Shown in pieces: positions 4,534 to 8,529 of a stretch of 8,529 bases of DNA. Both the position numbers and the translations under genes were made by a program. The DNA is from JBFYKJ01 sp041306005 (lineage in GTDB: Archaea; Altiarchaeota; Altiarchaeia; JAFGQM01): positions 1 through 8,529 of the forward strand of contig JBFYKJ010000091.1 in the NCBI GenBank assembly GCA_041306005.1, written 5' to 3'. How positions within the stretch are numbered: position 1 is the first letter of the stretch; each line of letters starts with the position of its first letter. Below the pieces are notes generated by a model that ran no database searches, had not been told where the DNA came from, and was given only the letters and a program-made list of their open reading frames with translations.

Positions 4534-5387
4534 TCTATTTTCCTTGTGAGGCCCTTGAGGTAATAGCACTTATCGTCGCAGCAGTAGATGTCCATGTTGC
4601 TGTCGTATGTGCACTCGGTGCGTTCAATCACCACCGGGGCATATCGCGGCCTTATGGCGTCGAGTATGGTCTTCTCGTCCACCTGCCAAGGGACGTACAT
4701 GACCGTGCCCTCGTAGGGGTCGAACTTTGCGTCGGCGAGGACCACGCCGTCGACCTTGGACCACGTGTCCTCGATAAGGTACGTGCACGAGGCGCAGCCG
4801 CGCTTGCCGAGGGACGCGCGGAACTTGTTGAGGGTATTCGCGTTCTCCTTGGGCGGCTCGGCGGTGACGGCGGGAGTCGTATTCCGGGGTATCGCAATCA
4901 CCGTCGGGTGCCTGTTCTTAGGGGCGGTGTTTTCTTCTTCAGGATCGGAACCCGGCGCGTTGGTGCCCGGGTCCGCGACCGCTGCGGCACCAGCAGACAG
5001 TGTGGGATCCAAGGCCGCGGTGCCATTGTACTGGACTTCAACCGGGGCCCCGCCGGGGACGATGTCCACGTTCTGCACGACAAATGGCAATGCGAAGTAG
5101 ATAAGGAATATGTAGACGCCTATCGTCGCGCCCACGACCGCGACCGTGCGGACGATTTTTTGTTTGGTCAGGAGCATGCACTCCTTGGCCCTAAACCTCA
5201 TGAACATGCCGACGCATACGAAGGATATGGCCAAGATTATGAAGACCGTGCCGTAGGAGGAGAAGTTCAGCGCGGCGGTGGCTGATACGATACCCAGTAA
5301 GAACAGTATCATCGGCCCGATGCAACACATGGACGCTATCAATGCGCCCCCGATTGCAAGGCCTATGGACTTGCGGTCTAGTCTCAT
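4527..5387 (-). CDS. MerT-like membrane protein fused to an extracytoplasmic HMA/MerP-like domain
   Basis: The 286-residue protein begins with three membrane helices (about 9-33, 45-63 and 80-104). The first carries M-C21-C22-I-G-P, the vicinal Cys pair and Pro that mark MerT mercuric-ion transporters. The loop after helix 2 has FMRFRAKEC70, where MerT carries its second Cys pair; only one Cys is present. A Pro/Ala/Thr-rich extracytoplasmic linker (about 105-185) leads to an HMA-like domain (about 188-256) with GC198ASC201 in the metal-site position. It ends in a further Cys cluster (C259, C269, C270, C274). In bacteria MerP binds Hg(II) outside and passes it to MerT, and fused MerTP proteins are known. 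Here the likely role is uptake or transfer of a soft metal, with mercury first by homology and copper possible. No MerA reductase is visible in the window. The ATG at 5387 gives a full first helix. Confidence 0.8.
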   Translation of the reverse strand: MRLDRKSIGLAIGGALIASMCCIGPMILFLLGIVSATAALNFSSYGTVFIILAISFVCVGMFMRFRAKECMLLTKQKIVRTVAVVGATIGVYIFLIYFALPFVVQNVDIVPGGAPVEVQYNGTAALDPTLSAGAAAVADPGTNAPGSDPEEENTAPKNRHPTVIAIPRNTTPAVTAEPPKENANTLNKFRASLGKRGCASCTYLIEDTWSKVDGVVLADAKFDPYEGTVMYVPWQVDEKTILDAIRPRYAPVVIERTECTYDSNMDIYCCDDKCYYLKGLTRKIEG

Positions 5388-5396
5388 GATGTGTTA

Positions 5397-5437
5397 CCCC
5401 GTGTTTCAGGGGGGATTAGAAGGAAGGAGGTTTAAAG
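5397..5437 (-). promoter_or_regulatory. Promoter region of the MerT-like gene with CACGGGG element
   Basis: The minus strand carries GCTTTAAACC (5428-5437), a TATA-like box about 46 bases before the ATG. This implies a leader of about 20 bases. CACGGGG (5397-5403) ends exactly 9 bases before the ATG, as it does before the Cys-rich gene. Flanking CCCC/GGGG runs (5397-5400 and 5409-5412) allow weak pairing. Confidence 0.4.
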
Positions 5438-5481
5438 CGGCGTTTTAACCCATGGGATGCCAGAGAAATCGGTGCGATGCG

Positions 5482-5784
5482 TCAGAGGCGGAGAGCGGGC
5501 CTCTGCTTCATCTTCCTGCCGGCCGACGCCCTGACAAGGGCGCCTACTATGAGGGCTGCTGCCAGCGATACTAGGACCATCATCATGAACGAGCCGTAAG
5601 TGATATTGTAGTCCGGCCTAGTCAGCCCGTCGTATATCACCTGGAAGAGGAAGGATAATACGAATATTATCACGGCGCTCATTATCGCCGGGAGCCATGC
5701 CATCAGCCTCATCGCGCGCCCTAACTGCGAGAAATCCGGGAGCTGGAAGTCCATGCCTAGGCCGAGAGGCTCTTCTGCGTCCAT
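5482..5784 (-). CDS. Small two-helix membrane protein
   Basis: The 100-residue protein has an acidic N-terminus, a short amphipathic stretch (about 12-25), and two membrane helices (about 29-50 and 65-86). An outer loop lies between them (RPDYNITYG, with a sequon at N60), and the C-terminus is basic (KMKQRPALRL). Both ends should be cytoplasmic. The frame is open for 35 further codons upstream, but the ATG at 5784 is chosen because a TTTTATT box lies 27 bases before it, as for other leaderless genes here, and because the extension would run through a direct repeat. No family is recognised. It has no Cys, so it need not belong to the metal-handling set. Confidence 0.65.
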   Translation of the reverse strand: MDAEEPLGLGMDFQLPDFSQLGRAMRLMAWLPAIMSAVIIFVLSFLFQVIYDGLTRPDYNITYGSFMMMVLVSLAAALIVGALVRASAGRKMKQRPALRL

Positions 5785-5805
5785 TGCGGGAATATTTTGG
5801 GTATG

Positions 5806-5817
5806 CGAATAAAAGGC
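5806..5817 (-). promoter_or_regulatory. TATA box for the two-helix membrane protein at 5482-5784
   Basis: The minus strand reads GCCTTTTATTCG here, centred about 27 bases from the ATG at 5784. This supports that start over longer upstream alternatives. Confidence 0.55.
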
Positions 5818-5826
5818 CGTGTGAAT

Positions 5827-5848
5827 GGAAAGTGAGCGGACCCGCCGG
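5827..5848. repeat. 22-base direct repeat, copy 1
   Basis: This copy begins GGAAAGTGAGCGG and ends CCCGCCGG, and is identical over 22 bases to 5916-5937. It lies just upstream of the TATA box of the 5482-5784 gene. On the minus strand the last part (TCCCGGCGGGTCCG) resembles the 3' end of a tRNA, T-stem plus acceptor, but no tRNA body is present. Confidence 0.85.
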
Positions 5849-5869
5849 GATGACAAGAGGATATTAACC

Positions 5870-5968
5870 TTAGCCTCCCTTCTTGGCATAAGGCGGGGCC
5901 GCGAGCATCGCTAAGGGAAAGTGAGCGGACCCGCCGGTGGCCGAATATTTCTGGGTCATTTCGGCCAT
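5870..5968 (-). CDS. Probable 32-residue small protein
   Basis: The ATG at 5968 to TAA at 5870 encodes 32 residues (starts MAEMTQKYSATGG, ends YAKKGG), with a short central apolar stretch and a Lys/Gly end. The length proves little. The support is the complete set of initiation signals: a TTTATATG box at 6001-6008 on the minus strand, then GAGGT (5976-5980), then 7 bases to the ATG. The second copy of the 22-base repeat lies inside it (codons 11-18). No known protein is recognised. It sits between the host-type genes and the viral region and could belong to either. Confidence 0.45.
   Translation of the reverse strand: MAEMTQKYSATGGSAHFPLAMLAAPPYAKKGG
5916..5937. repeat. 22-base direct repeat, copy 2
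   Basis: Identical to 5827-5848 with a start-to-start distance of 89 bases. It lies within the 32-codon frame, in a different reading frame from the one that crosses copy 1. Sequence beyond the 22 bases differs, so the match is not the remnant of a longer duplication. Confidence 0.85.
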
Positions 5969-5975
5969 AGTGCTT

Positions 5976-6008
5976 ACCTCAAAACATTAAGCGGTAAAGG
6001 CATATAAA
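5976..6008 (-). promoter_or_regulatory. TATA box and ribosome binding site of the 32-codon gene
   Basis: GTTTATATGCC on the minus strand (TATA core 6001-6008) is followed at the expected distance by GAGGT (5976-5980), 7 bases before the ATG at 5968. Transcription should start near 5979, almost at the ribosome binding site. Confidence 0.5.
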
Positions 6009-6028
6009 CTAATTGCTAAGAAAGTGCG

Positions 6029-6040
6029 GTTTGCGCAAAC
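6029..6040. promoter_or_regulatory. Perfect 12-base palindrome GTTTGCGCAAAC
   Basis: The palindrome lies about 20 bases upstream of the TATA box of the leftward 32-codon gene and about 33 bases before the rightward TATA-like box at 6073. It is therefore placed between two divergent promoters, as an operator for a dimeric repressor would be. Confidence 0.4.
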
Positions 6041-6072
6041 AGAGCCGATAGATATATGTTTCCACTCGAGTA

Positions 6073-6132
6073 GTATAATATATGTGTAGCCTGCACCCTA
6101 TTTTCTCGCTCTAGTACCCTGACTAGGGCGAG
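6073..6132 (+). promoter_or_regulatory. TATA-like box followed by a 10-bp hairpin
   Basis: GTATAATATAT (6073-6083) is a good TATA-like element. About 26 bases downstream, CTCGCTCTAG (6105-6114) and CTAGGGCGAG (6123-6132) form a 10-bp stem with one G-U pair and an 8-base loop. The stem would begin at the predicted 5' end of the transcript. No protein frame follows, so this may be a small RNA or an untranslated leader. Confidence 0.35.
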
Positions 6133-6221
6133 TGCCTATCACATCACATCACAGCCCTCCTGTCATATATCAATATAGCAACTCGGTTAGGCTCGGCGCT
6201 GAAAACTGGAAACACCCCCGT

Positions 6222-6294
6222 TCTTACCCTTCCGACCCTCTTACCCTCTTTTCGTTGCTATGTGTGTTCTTACCCTTCTTACCCTTCCTACCCT
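6222..6294. repeat. Two clusters of 9-base TCTTACCCT-like repeats
   Basis: Cluster 1 has TCTTACCCT (6222-6230), TCCGACCCT (6231-6239) and TCTTACCCT (6239-6247, sharing one base). After 20 bases, cluster 2 has TCTTACCCT (6268-6276), TCTTACCCT (6277-6285) and TCCTACCCT (6286-6294). Four of the six units are identical. The organisation resembles iterons bound by a replication initiator or small terminase, but no such binding is shown. The strand is strongly pyrimidine-biased. Confidence 0.7.
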
Positions 6295-6350
6295 AGGGCT
6301 AAAACCGGGCATTATGCACTATGCGCGTTTGTAAAACCTGTAGCAGTAGC

Positions 6351-6377
6351 TCTAGTTTTTCTAGCGGTTCTAGAAAG
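6351..6377. repeat. Three 9-base units starting TCTAG, with an inverted repeat
   Basis: TCTAG occurs at 6351, 6360 and 6369, exactly 9 bases apart, with variable 4-base tails. TTTCTAG (6358-6364) and CTAGAAA (6370-6376) also form a 7-bp inverted repeat around CGGTT. It lies 8 bases before the TATA box at 6385, so it may be an operator or activator site for the viral operon. Confidence 0.45.
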
Positions 6378-6384
6378 CGAAGCC

Positions 6385-6392
6385 TTTTTATA
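6385..6392 (+). promoter_or_regulatory. TATA box for the viral operon
   Basis: TTTTTATA is a good archaeal TATA-like element and the nearest upstream of the rightward genes. Transcription would begin near 6414, giving an untranslated leader of about 150 bases before the ATG at 6562, unusually long beside the leaderless host-type genes. Confidence 0.45.
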
Positions 6393-6439
6393 GGGTGATA
6401 GGAGAAACGAGTAGGAAACGAGTTTTCGCGTCCTTTTTT

Positions 6440-6550
6440 AGGGGCTGGTTGGGTTTTTGGGGACTTCCTCCCTTTCCTTCTCGGCCAGCCCCTTGGCTCT
6501 GGTTCGCGGCTCGTCCTGCCGGCTGGGGGAAATTCACCCCTTCCCCAGCC
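6440..6550 (+). promoter_or_regulatory. Structured leader with two GC-rich hairpins
   Basis: AGGGGCTGG (6440-6448) pairs with CCAGCCCCT (6485-6493) over 9 bp. GGCTGGGGGA (6521-6530) pairs with TTCCCCAGCC (6541-6550) over 10 positions with one G-U pair. Both hairpins use GGCTGG/CCAGCC cores, so alternative pairings between 6485-6490 and 6521-6526 are possible. The second stem ends 11 bases before the ATG at 6562, and no Shine-Dalgarno sequence is visible. Confidence 0.4.
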
Positions 6551-6561
6551 TCATTGTCAGA

Positions 6562-6762
6562 ATGAAATTTAGGATACGTGCGGACGCGGGTGTGGACAGC
6601 GTAATGGTAATTCGAGAATGCGGCTACCGAAACCACGGTATCGTTAAGGGCGAGCCGTTCGCGGAGTGGAAAGTATTGCGCGTGGGCGAGACTATGGACA
6701 TTATCGGGTCCGCTGCTATAGCGGGCGCGAAACTTAACGAGAAACTGGAGGCTGTGCAATGA
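6562..6762 (+). CDS. Small viral protein of unknown function
   Basis: The 66-residue protein begins MKFRIRADAG and has a mixed beta/alpha pattern (VDSVMVIRECGYRNHGIVKG, then EWKVLRVGETMDI) and a helical, Ala-rich C-terminus. It has no signal peptide or membrane helix. The frame extends upstream to a TTG near 6457, but that extension runs through hairpin-forming non-coding-type sequence and has no promoter to match, so ATG 6562 is chosen. Its stop overlaps the next start by 4 bases (ATGA), which indicates a coupled operon. No family is recognised. Its position just upstream of terminase genes suggests a viral accessory or DNA-packaging-associated protein. Confidence 0.65.
   Translation: MKFRIRADAGVDSVMVIRECGYRNHGIVKGEPFAEWKVLRVGETMDIIGSAAIAGAKLNEKLEAVQ
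6747..6751 (+). promoter_or_regulatory. Ribosome binding site for the coiled-coil protein
   Basis: GGAGG lies 7 bases before the ATG at 6759, inside the end of the preceding gene. It is the one clear Shine-Dalgarno sequence in this operon and fixes the start of the coiled-coil protein. Confidence 0.55.
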
Positions 6763-7019
6763 CTAGTGGACCGCAGATAGAAGTCAATGAGCTTAGGAGA
6801 CAGGTGGCCGAGTTAAAGAGCGTTATAACGGCCCTTAGCGAAGCCAGGAGCAATAACAGGCTAGAGGTGGATGTAAAGGCTATGCGCGATGATGTCGCGG
6901 CTATTAACGCTAGGATGCAGCGGCCTCCGCAGTTTAAAGCGTATAAGGACGCTAACGGCCAGCCGCGCGCGGTGGGACTAGATGACATTAACAAGAGCAC
7001 GCTAGACATGATAAAATGA
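6759..7019 (+). CDS. Small coiled-coil viral protein
   Basis: The 86-residue protein has a strong heptad-like helical region from about 7 to 52 (VNELRRQVAELKSVITALSEA, then LEVDVKAMRDDVAAINARM), which predicts a coiled coil. A Pro-rich break follows, then a short polar tail (FKAYKDANGQPRAVGLDDI). There are no Cys and no membrane segment. The start is supported by GGAGG at 6747 and by the 4-base overlap with the upstream gene. It ends in another ATGA overlap with the next gene. Small coiled-coil proteins beside terminases are often structural, scaffold-like or accessory, but no specific function can be given here. Confidence 0.7.
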   Translation: MTSGPQIEVNELRRQVAELKSVITALSEARSNNRLEVDVKAMRDDVAAINARMQRPPQFKAYKDANGQPRAVGLDDINKSTLDMIK

Positions 7020-7468
7020 ACCGAGTTAGAACACCAATGGATGCGATTTCGTACGCGCCAAACTTGGCTGCGTTTTTTGTTAGGGACCCGCAAGCTACTA
7101 TGGCGGGCCTAAAGGCGATAGCCAATAAGGGCAAGAATAGCGAAAAGGACAGGCAGTTGGAGAGAGTATCGGCTGCGATAGAGGCTTTTGAGAGCAAGCT
7201 AGACGCGGTGGCCGAGCGCGCAAAAGAGCTACAGGCCCGCGATACCGTAATGAAAAGGGCGGCCATCGGGATAATGTGTAAGAAAATACCCGAACTCGAG
7301 GGCAAAATACATCCCGATCAAGCGTGGGCGCTGCTGAAAAGAGCCGAGCCCGAGGAGGCTCAAAAGCTCGCCGCTGGACTGGGCTATTTTAACTCCAGTT
7401 CGCCGCTAAGCGAGCGCGTGTACATCGGGAGCGTGAGGCCCGCTGTCGGCCCGTTAGACCGCATATAA
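7016..7468 (+). CDS. Helical viral protein of unknown function
   Basis: The 150-residue protein is mostly helical and charged. An N-terminal stretch (NRVRTPMDAISYAPNLAAFFVRD) is followed by a long Lys/Glu-rich helix with coiled-coil character (about 40-80), then two shorter helices (AAIGIMCKKIPEL and DQAWALLKRAEPEEAQKLAAGLG). The C-terminal tail is less ordered. No signal peptide or membrane helix is seen. It overlaps the preceding gene by 4 bases and is followed after 2 bases by the terminase small-subunit candidate, so it belongs to the same message. It is not recognised as a known family. A role in packaging or capsid assembly is inferred only from position. Confidence 0.65.
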   Translation: MNRVRTPMDAISYAPNLAAFFVRDPQATMAGLKAIANKGKNSEKDRQLERVSAAIEAFESKLDAVAERAKELQARDTVMKRAAIGIMCKKIPELEGKIHPDQAWALLKRAEPEEAQKLAAGLGYFNSSSPLSERVYIGSVRPAVGPLDRI

Positions 7469-7470
7469 GC

Positions 7471-7896
7471 ATGAAAACTAAACCCTTTCGCGTTGAGAAA
7501 GAGGACCAGCAGAAACGAGTGTTTGACTTGCTTGCCGAGGGCAAGACCCGGGTGCAAATAGGCAAGGAGCTGGGTCTAACCAGGGCATCGGTTACTCGCT
7601 ATTGCGCCAAGCATAAGGAAGTAACCGAGAAAGCCATATGCGAGAACAAGAAGCTAAGGGACAAGGCGATAGACCTTGAGTTAGACTTTTGCCGGTCATA
7701 CGCCCAGCTCGGGGATACTATTCTGAGGGTAGCCGATAAATGCGAGGCTAAGGGCGACATGGGCAATTTGTCCGCGTTCCTAAACCTGCAGCTAAAGTTT
7801 TTGCGGCAAGTGGAGGAGTTCAAGGCCGGGATAATCGGCTCGCCCAAGTTGGATATAACGATAAAGGAGCAATTCCAGCGCTGGGTCAGCCCCTAG
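7471..7896 (+). CDS. Probable terminase small subunit (HTH DNA-binding protein)
   Basis: The 141-residue protein has an N-terminal helix-turn-helix at about 14-48. The helix QKRVFDLLAEGKTRVQIGKEL, turn GLTRAS and recognition helix VTRYCAKHKE follow the pattern of Hin- or sigma-like HTH domains used by many terminase small subunits to recognise the packaging site. A helical middle (about 52-90) and a LNLQLKFLRQVEEFKAG segment could mediate oligomerisation, and a short C-terminal strand ends WVSP. It lies directly before the terminase large subunit with a 1-base gap, the usual order. Small terminases are poorly conserved, so the call rests on HTH plus synteny. A separate transcriptional regulator is possible but less likely. 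Confidence 0.7.
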   Translation: MKTKPFRVEKEDQQKRVFDLLAEGKTRVQIGKELGLTRASVTRYCAKHKEVTEKAICENKKLRDKAIDLELDFCRSYAQLGDTILRVADKCEAKGDMGNLSAFLNLQLKFLRQVEEFKAGIIGSPKLDITIKEQFQRWVSP

Positions 7897-7897
7897 T

Positions 7898-8529
7898 ATG
7901 AAATCCAATAAGGCGCAGTTCTTTGCGGACGTTGGATACGTGCCCCATCCGGGCCAGCAGGCGGTCCACGACAGCCCTGCGCGCTTCAAGGTGATATGCG
8001 CGGGTAGGCGATGGGGAAAGTCCGTGTGCGCGTCTAGGGAAGCCCTAGCGTGCCTTATACAGCCCGAGGTCCGCGGATGGGTAGTTGCTCCGACTTATTC
8101 GTTATCCGAGAAAATTTATCGGGAAATAACCGCGGTCCTTAGGCAAAAAATGAAAGGCTGGGTAAAGGATATTAGCGACAGCCGGCTGCGGGTCGAACTG
8201 ATTAACGGCTCTATTCTCGAGTGCAAGAGCGCTGATAATCTCGATAGCCTCTTAGGCGAAGCGTTGGACTTTGTGATATTCGATGAGGCCGCTGTGATAC
8301 CCCAGGCGGCATGGGAGCAATGCGTTAGGCCCGCGCTTTCTGACCGCGAGGGTTGGGCCCTGTTTGTCAGCACGCCCCGCGGGCAAAACTGGTTTTTTGA
8401 CCTATTTGCGCGCGGGCAAGACCCCGAGTACCCTGAATATGCGGCATGGACTTTTCCTACAAGCGGCAACCCGAGTATAAACCCCAAGGAGATAGACAGC
8501 TTTGAAAAGACTATGCCCGAGCAGATCGG
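7898..8529 (+). CDS. terL: Terminase large subunit, N-terminal ATPase part (runs off window)
   Basis: The frame from ATG 7898 is open to the window end, giving 210 residues of the DNA-packaging motor ATPase. Walker A is A35-GRRWGKS42, in the form usual for TerL. The conserved SADNLDSLLGEALD segment (111-124) precedes Walker B, FVIFDEAA (125-132), with D129 and the catalytic E130. The coupling motif STPRG is at 158-162, followed by the GxNWFFDLF stretch typical of terminases. The C-terminal RNase H-like nuclease domain lies outside the window. A full TerL is usually 400-600 residues. TerL cuts concatemeric viral DNA and pumps it into procapsids, partnered by the small subunit encoded just upstream. 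This gene is the firm evidence that the right side is a head-tailed virus or provirus. Confidence 0.95.
   Translation, partial: MKSNKAQFFADVGYVPHPGQQAVHDSPARFKVICAGRRWGKSVCASREALACLIQPEVRGWVVAPTYSLSEKIYREITAVLRQKMKGWVKDISDSRLRVELINGSILECKSADNLDSLLGEALDFVIFDEAAVIPQAAWEQCVRPALSDREGWALFVSTPRGQNWFFDLFARGQDPEYPEYAAWTFPTSGNPSINPKEIDSFEKTMPEQI

Larger units (their letters stand above)
5969..6561. other. Repeat- and dyad-rich region without a convincing gene
   Basis: No credible protein frame spans this 593-base stretch on either strand. It contains the promoter of the 32-codon gene, a 12-base palindrome (6029-6040), a TATA box plus hairpin (6073-6132), three ATCAC units (6138-6152), two clusters of 9-base pyrimidine-rich repeats (6222-6294), three TCTAGN4 units (6351-6377), a rightward TATA box (6385-6392) and GC-rich hairpins before the viral genes. 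It lies directly before a terminase operon. A provirus control region, replication origin or packaging site would fit; which of these cannot be decided from sequence alone. Confidence 0.6.

Noticed and set aside
4359..5285. Long 308-codon open frame on the plus strand
   Set aside because: It is antisense to the MerT-like and regulator genes, rich in Arg, Gly and Val as expected from GC-rich shadow frames, and shows no domain. The minus-strand protein has clear helices and Cys motifs.
5785..5889. 35-residue N-terminal extension of the two-helix membrane protein
   Set aside because: It crosses a direct repeat and its own likely TATA box; the ATG at 5784 has the correct promoter spacing.
5827..5937. 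tRNA gene at the 22-base repeat
   Set aside because: Only an acceptor/T-stem-like string is present. There is no TTC T-loop, anticodon arm or D-arm on either side.
6222..6294. Telomere-type repeat or linear genome end
   Set aside because: The units resemble telomeric TTACCC only superficially, have a 9-base period, occur in just two short clusters, and lie inside a continuous sequence.
6222..6377. CRISPR array
   Set aside because: Units are 9 bases with no regular spacers of 30 bases or more, and there are no cas genes.
6457..6561. N-terminal extension of the first viral gene from a TTG
   Set aside because: It lies inside hairpin-forming sequence, is low in protein-like character, and has no ribosome binding site.
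6388..6759. 123-codon minus-strand frame across the leader and first viral gene
   Set aside because: It runs antisense to the coupled viral operon and through the hairpin region, with no recognisable domain or matching promoter.

Overview
The window looks archaeal. Several leftward genes have a T/A-rich TATA-like box 25 to 32 bases upstream of the start codon and little or no room for a Shine-Dalgarno leader, which is the usual layout of leaderless or near-leaderless archaeal transcripts. The protein content agrees: membrane-anchored winged-helix regulators, small zinc-ribbon proteins, and secreted proteins with many N-glycosylation sequons and CGDGxC cysteine repeats. The GC-rich composition and many short membrane or secreted proteins would suit a DPANN-type archaeon (Micrarchaeota- or Diapherotrites-like). 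That placement is an inference with no marker gene behind it.

Left part (1-2561). A possible divergent gene leaves the window on the left. Next is a signal-peptide protein with an Ig-like region, CGDGxC repeats, one membrane helix and a Lys/Ala-rich tail (165-1304). It converges on a second surface protein with sequons and a C-terminal membrane anchor (1325-2218). A small cytoplasmic zinc-ribbon protein follows (2283-2561).

Middle part (2673-5784, all leftward). This is a compact candidate heavy-metal-handling island. A MerT-like membrane protein is fused to an extracytoplasmic MerP/HMA-like domain with a CxxC (4527-5387). Downstream are a membrane-anchored winged-helix regulator with Cys/His residues in its outer loop (3941-4429), a small winged-helix protein translationally coupled to it (3744-3944), and a two-helix membrane protein (3440-3730). 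A secreted Cys/Gly-rich, metallothionein-like protein (2980-3303) and an HMA-fold protein that has lost the canonical CxxC (2673-2900) complete the set. The MerT-like gene and the Cys-rich gene share a CACGGGG element exactly 9 bases before their ATG. A two-helix membrane protein (5482-5784) lies at the right edge.

Boundary (about 5785-6561). This holds a 22-base direct repeat, a plausible 32-codon gene with its own TATA box and ribosome binding site, and then roughly 590 bases without a convincing gene. That gap is rich in structure: a 12-base palindrome, a TATA box followed by a 10-bp hairpin, two clusters of three 9-base TCTTACCCT-like repeats, three 9-base-spaced CTAG units, and a leader with two GC-rich hairpins.

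Right part (6562-8529, all rightward). This is a tightly packed viral operon. Three small unrecognised proteins are linked by 4-base stop/start overlaps, followed by a helix-turn-helix protein in the terminase small subunit position and the N-terminal ATPase half of a terminase large subunit that runs off the window. It is read as an integrated head-tailed (Caudoviricetes-type) archaeal provirus packaging module. No integrase is visible.
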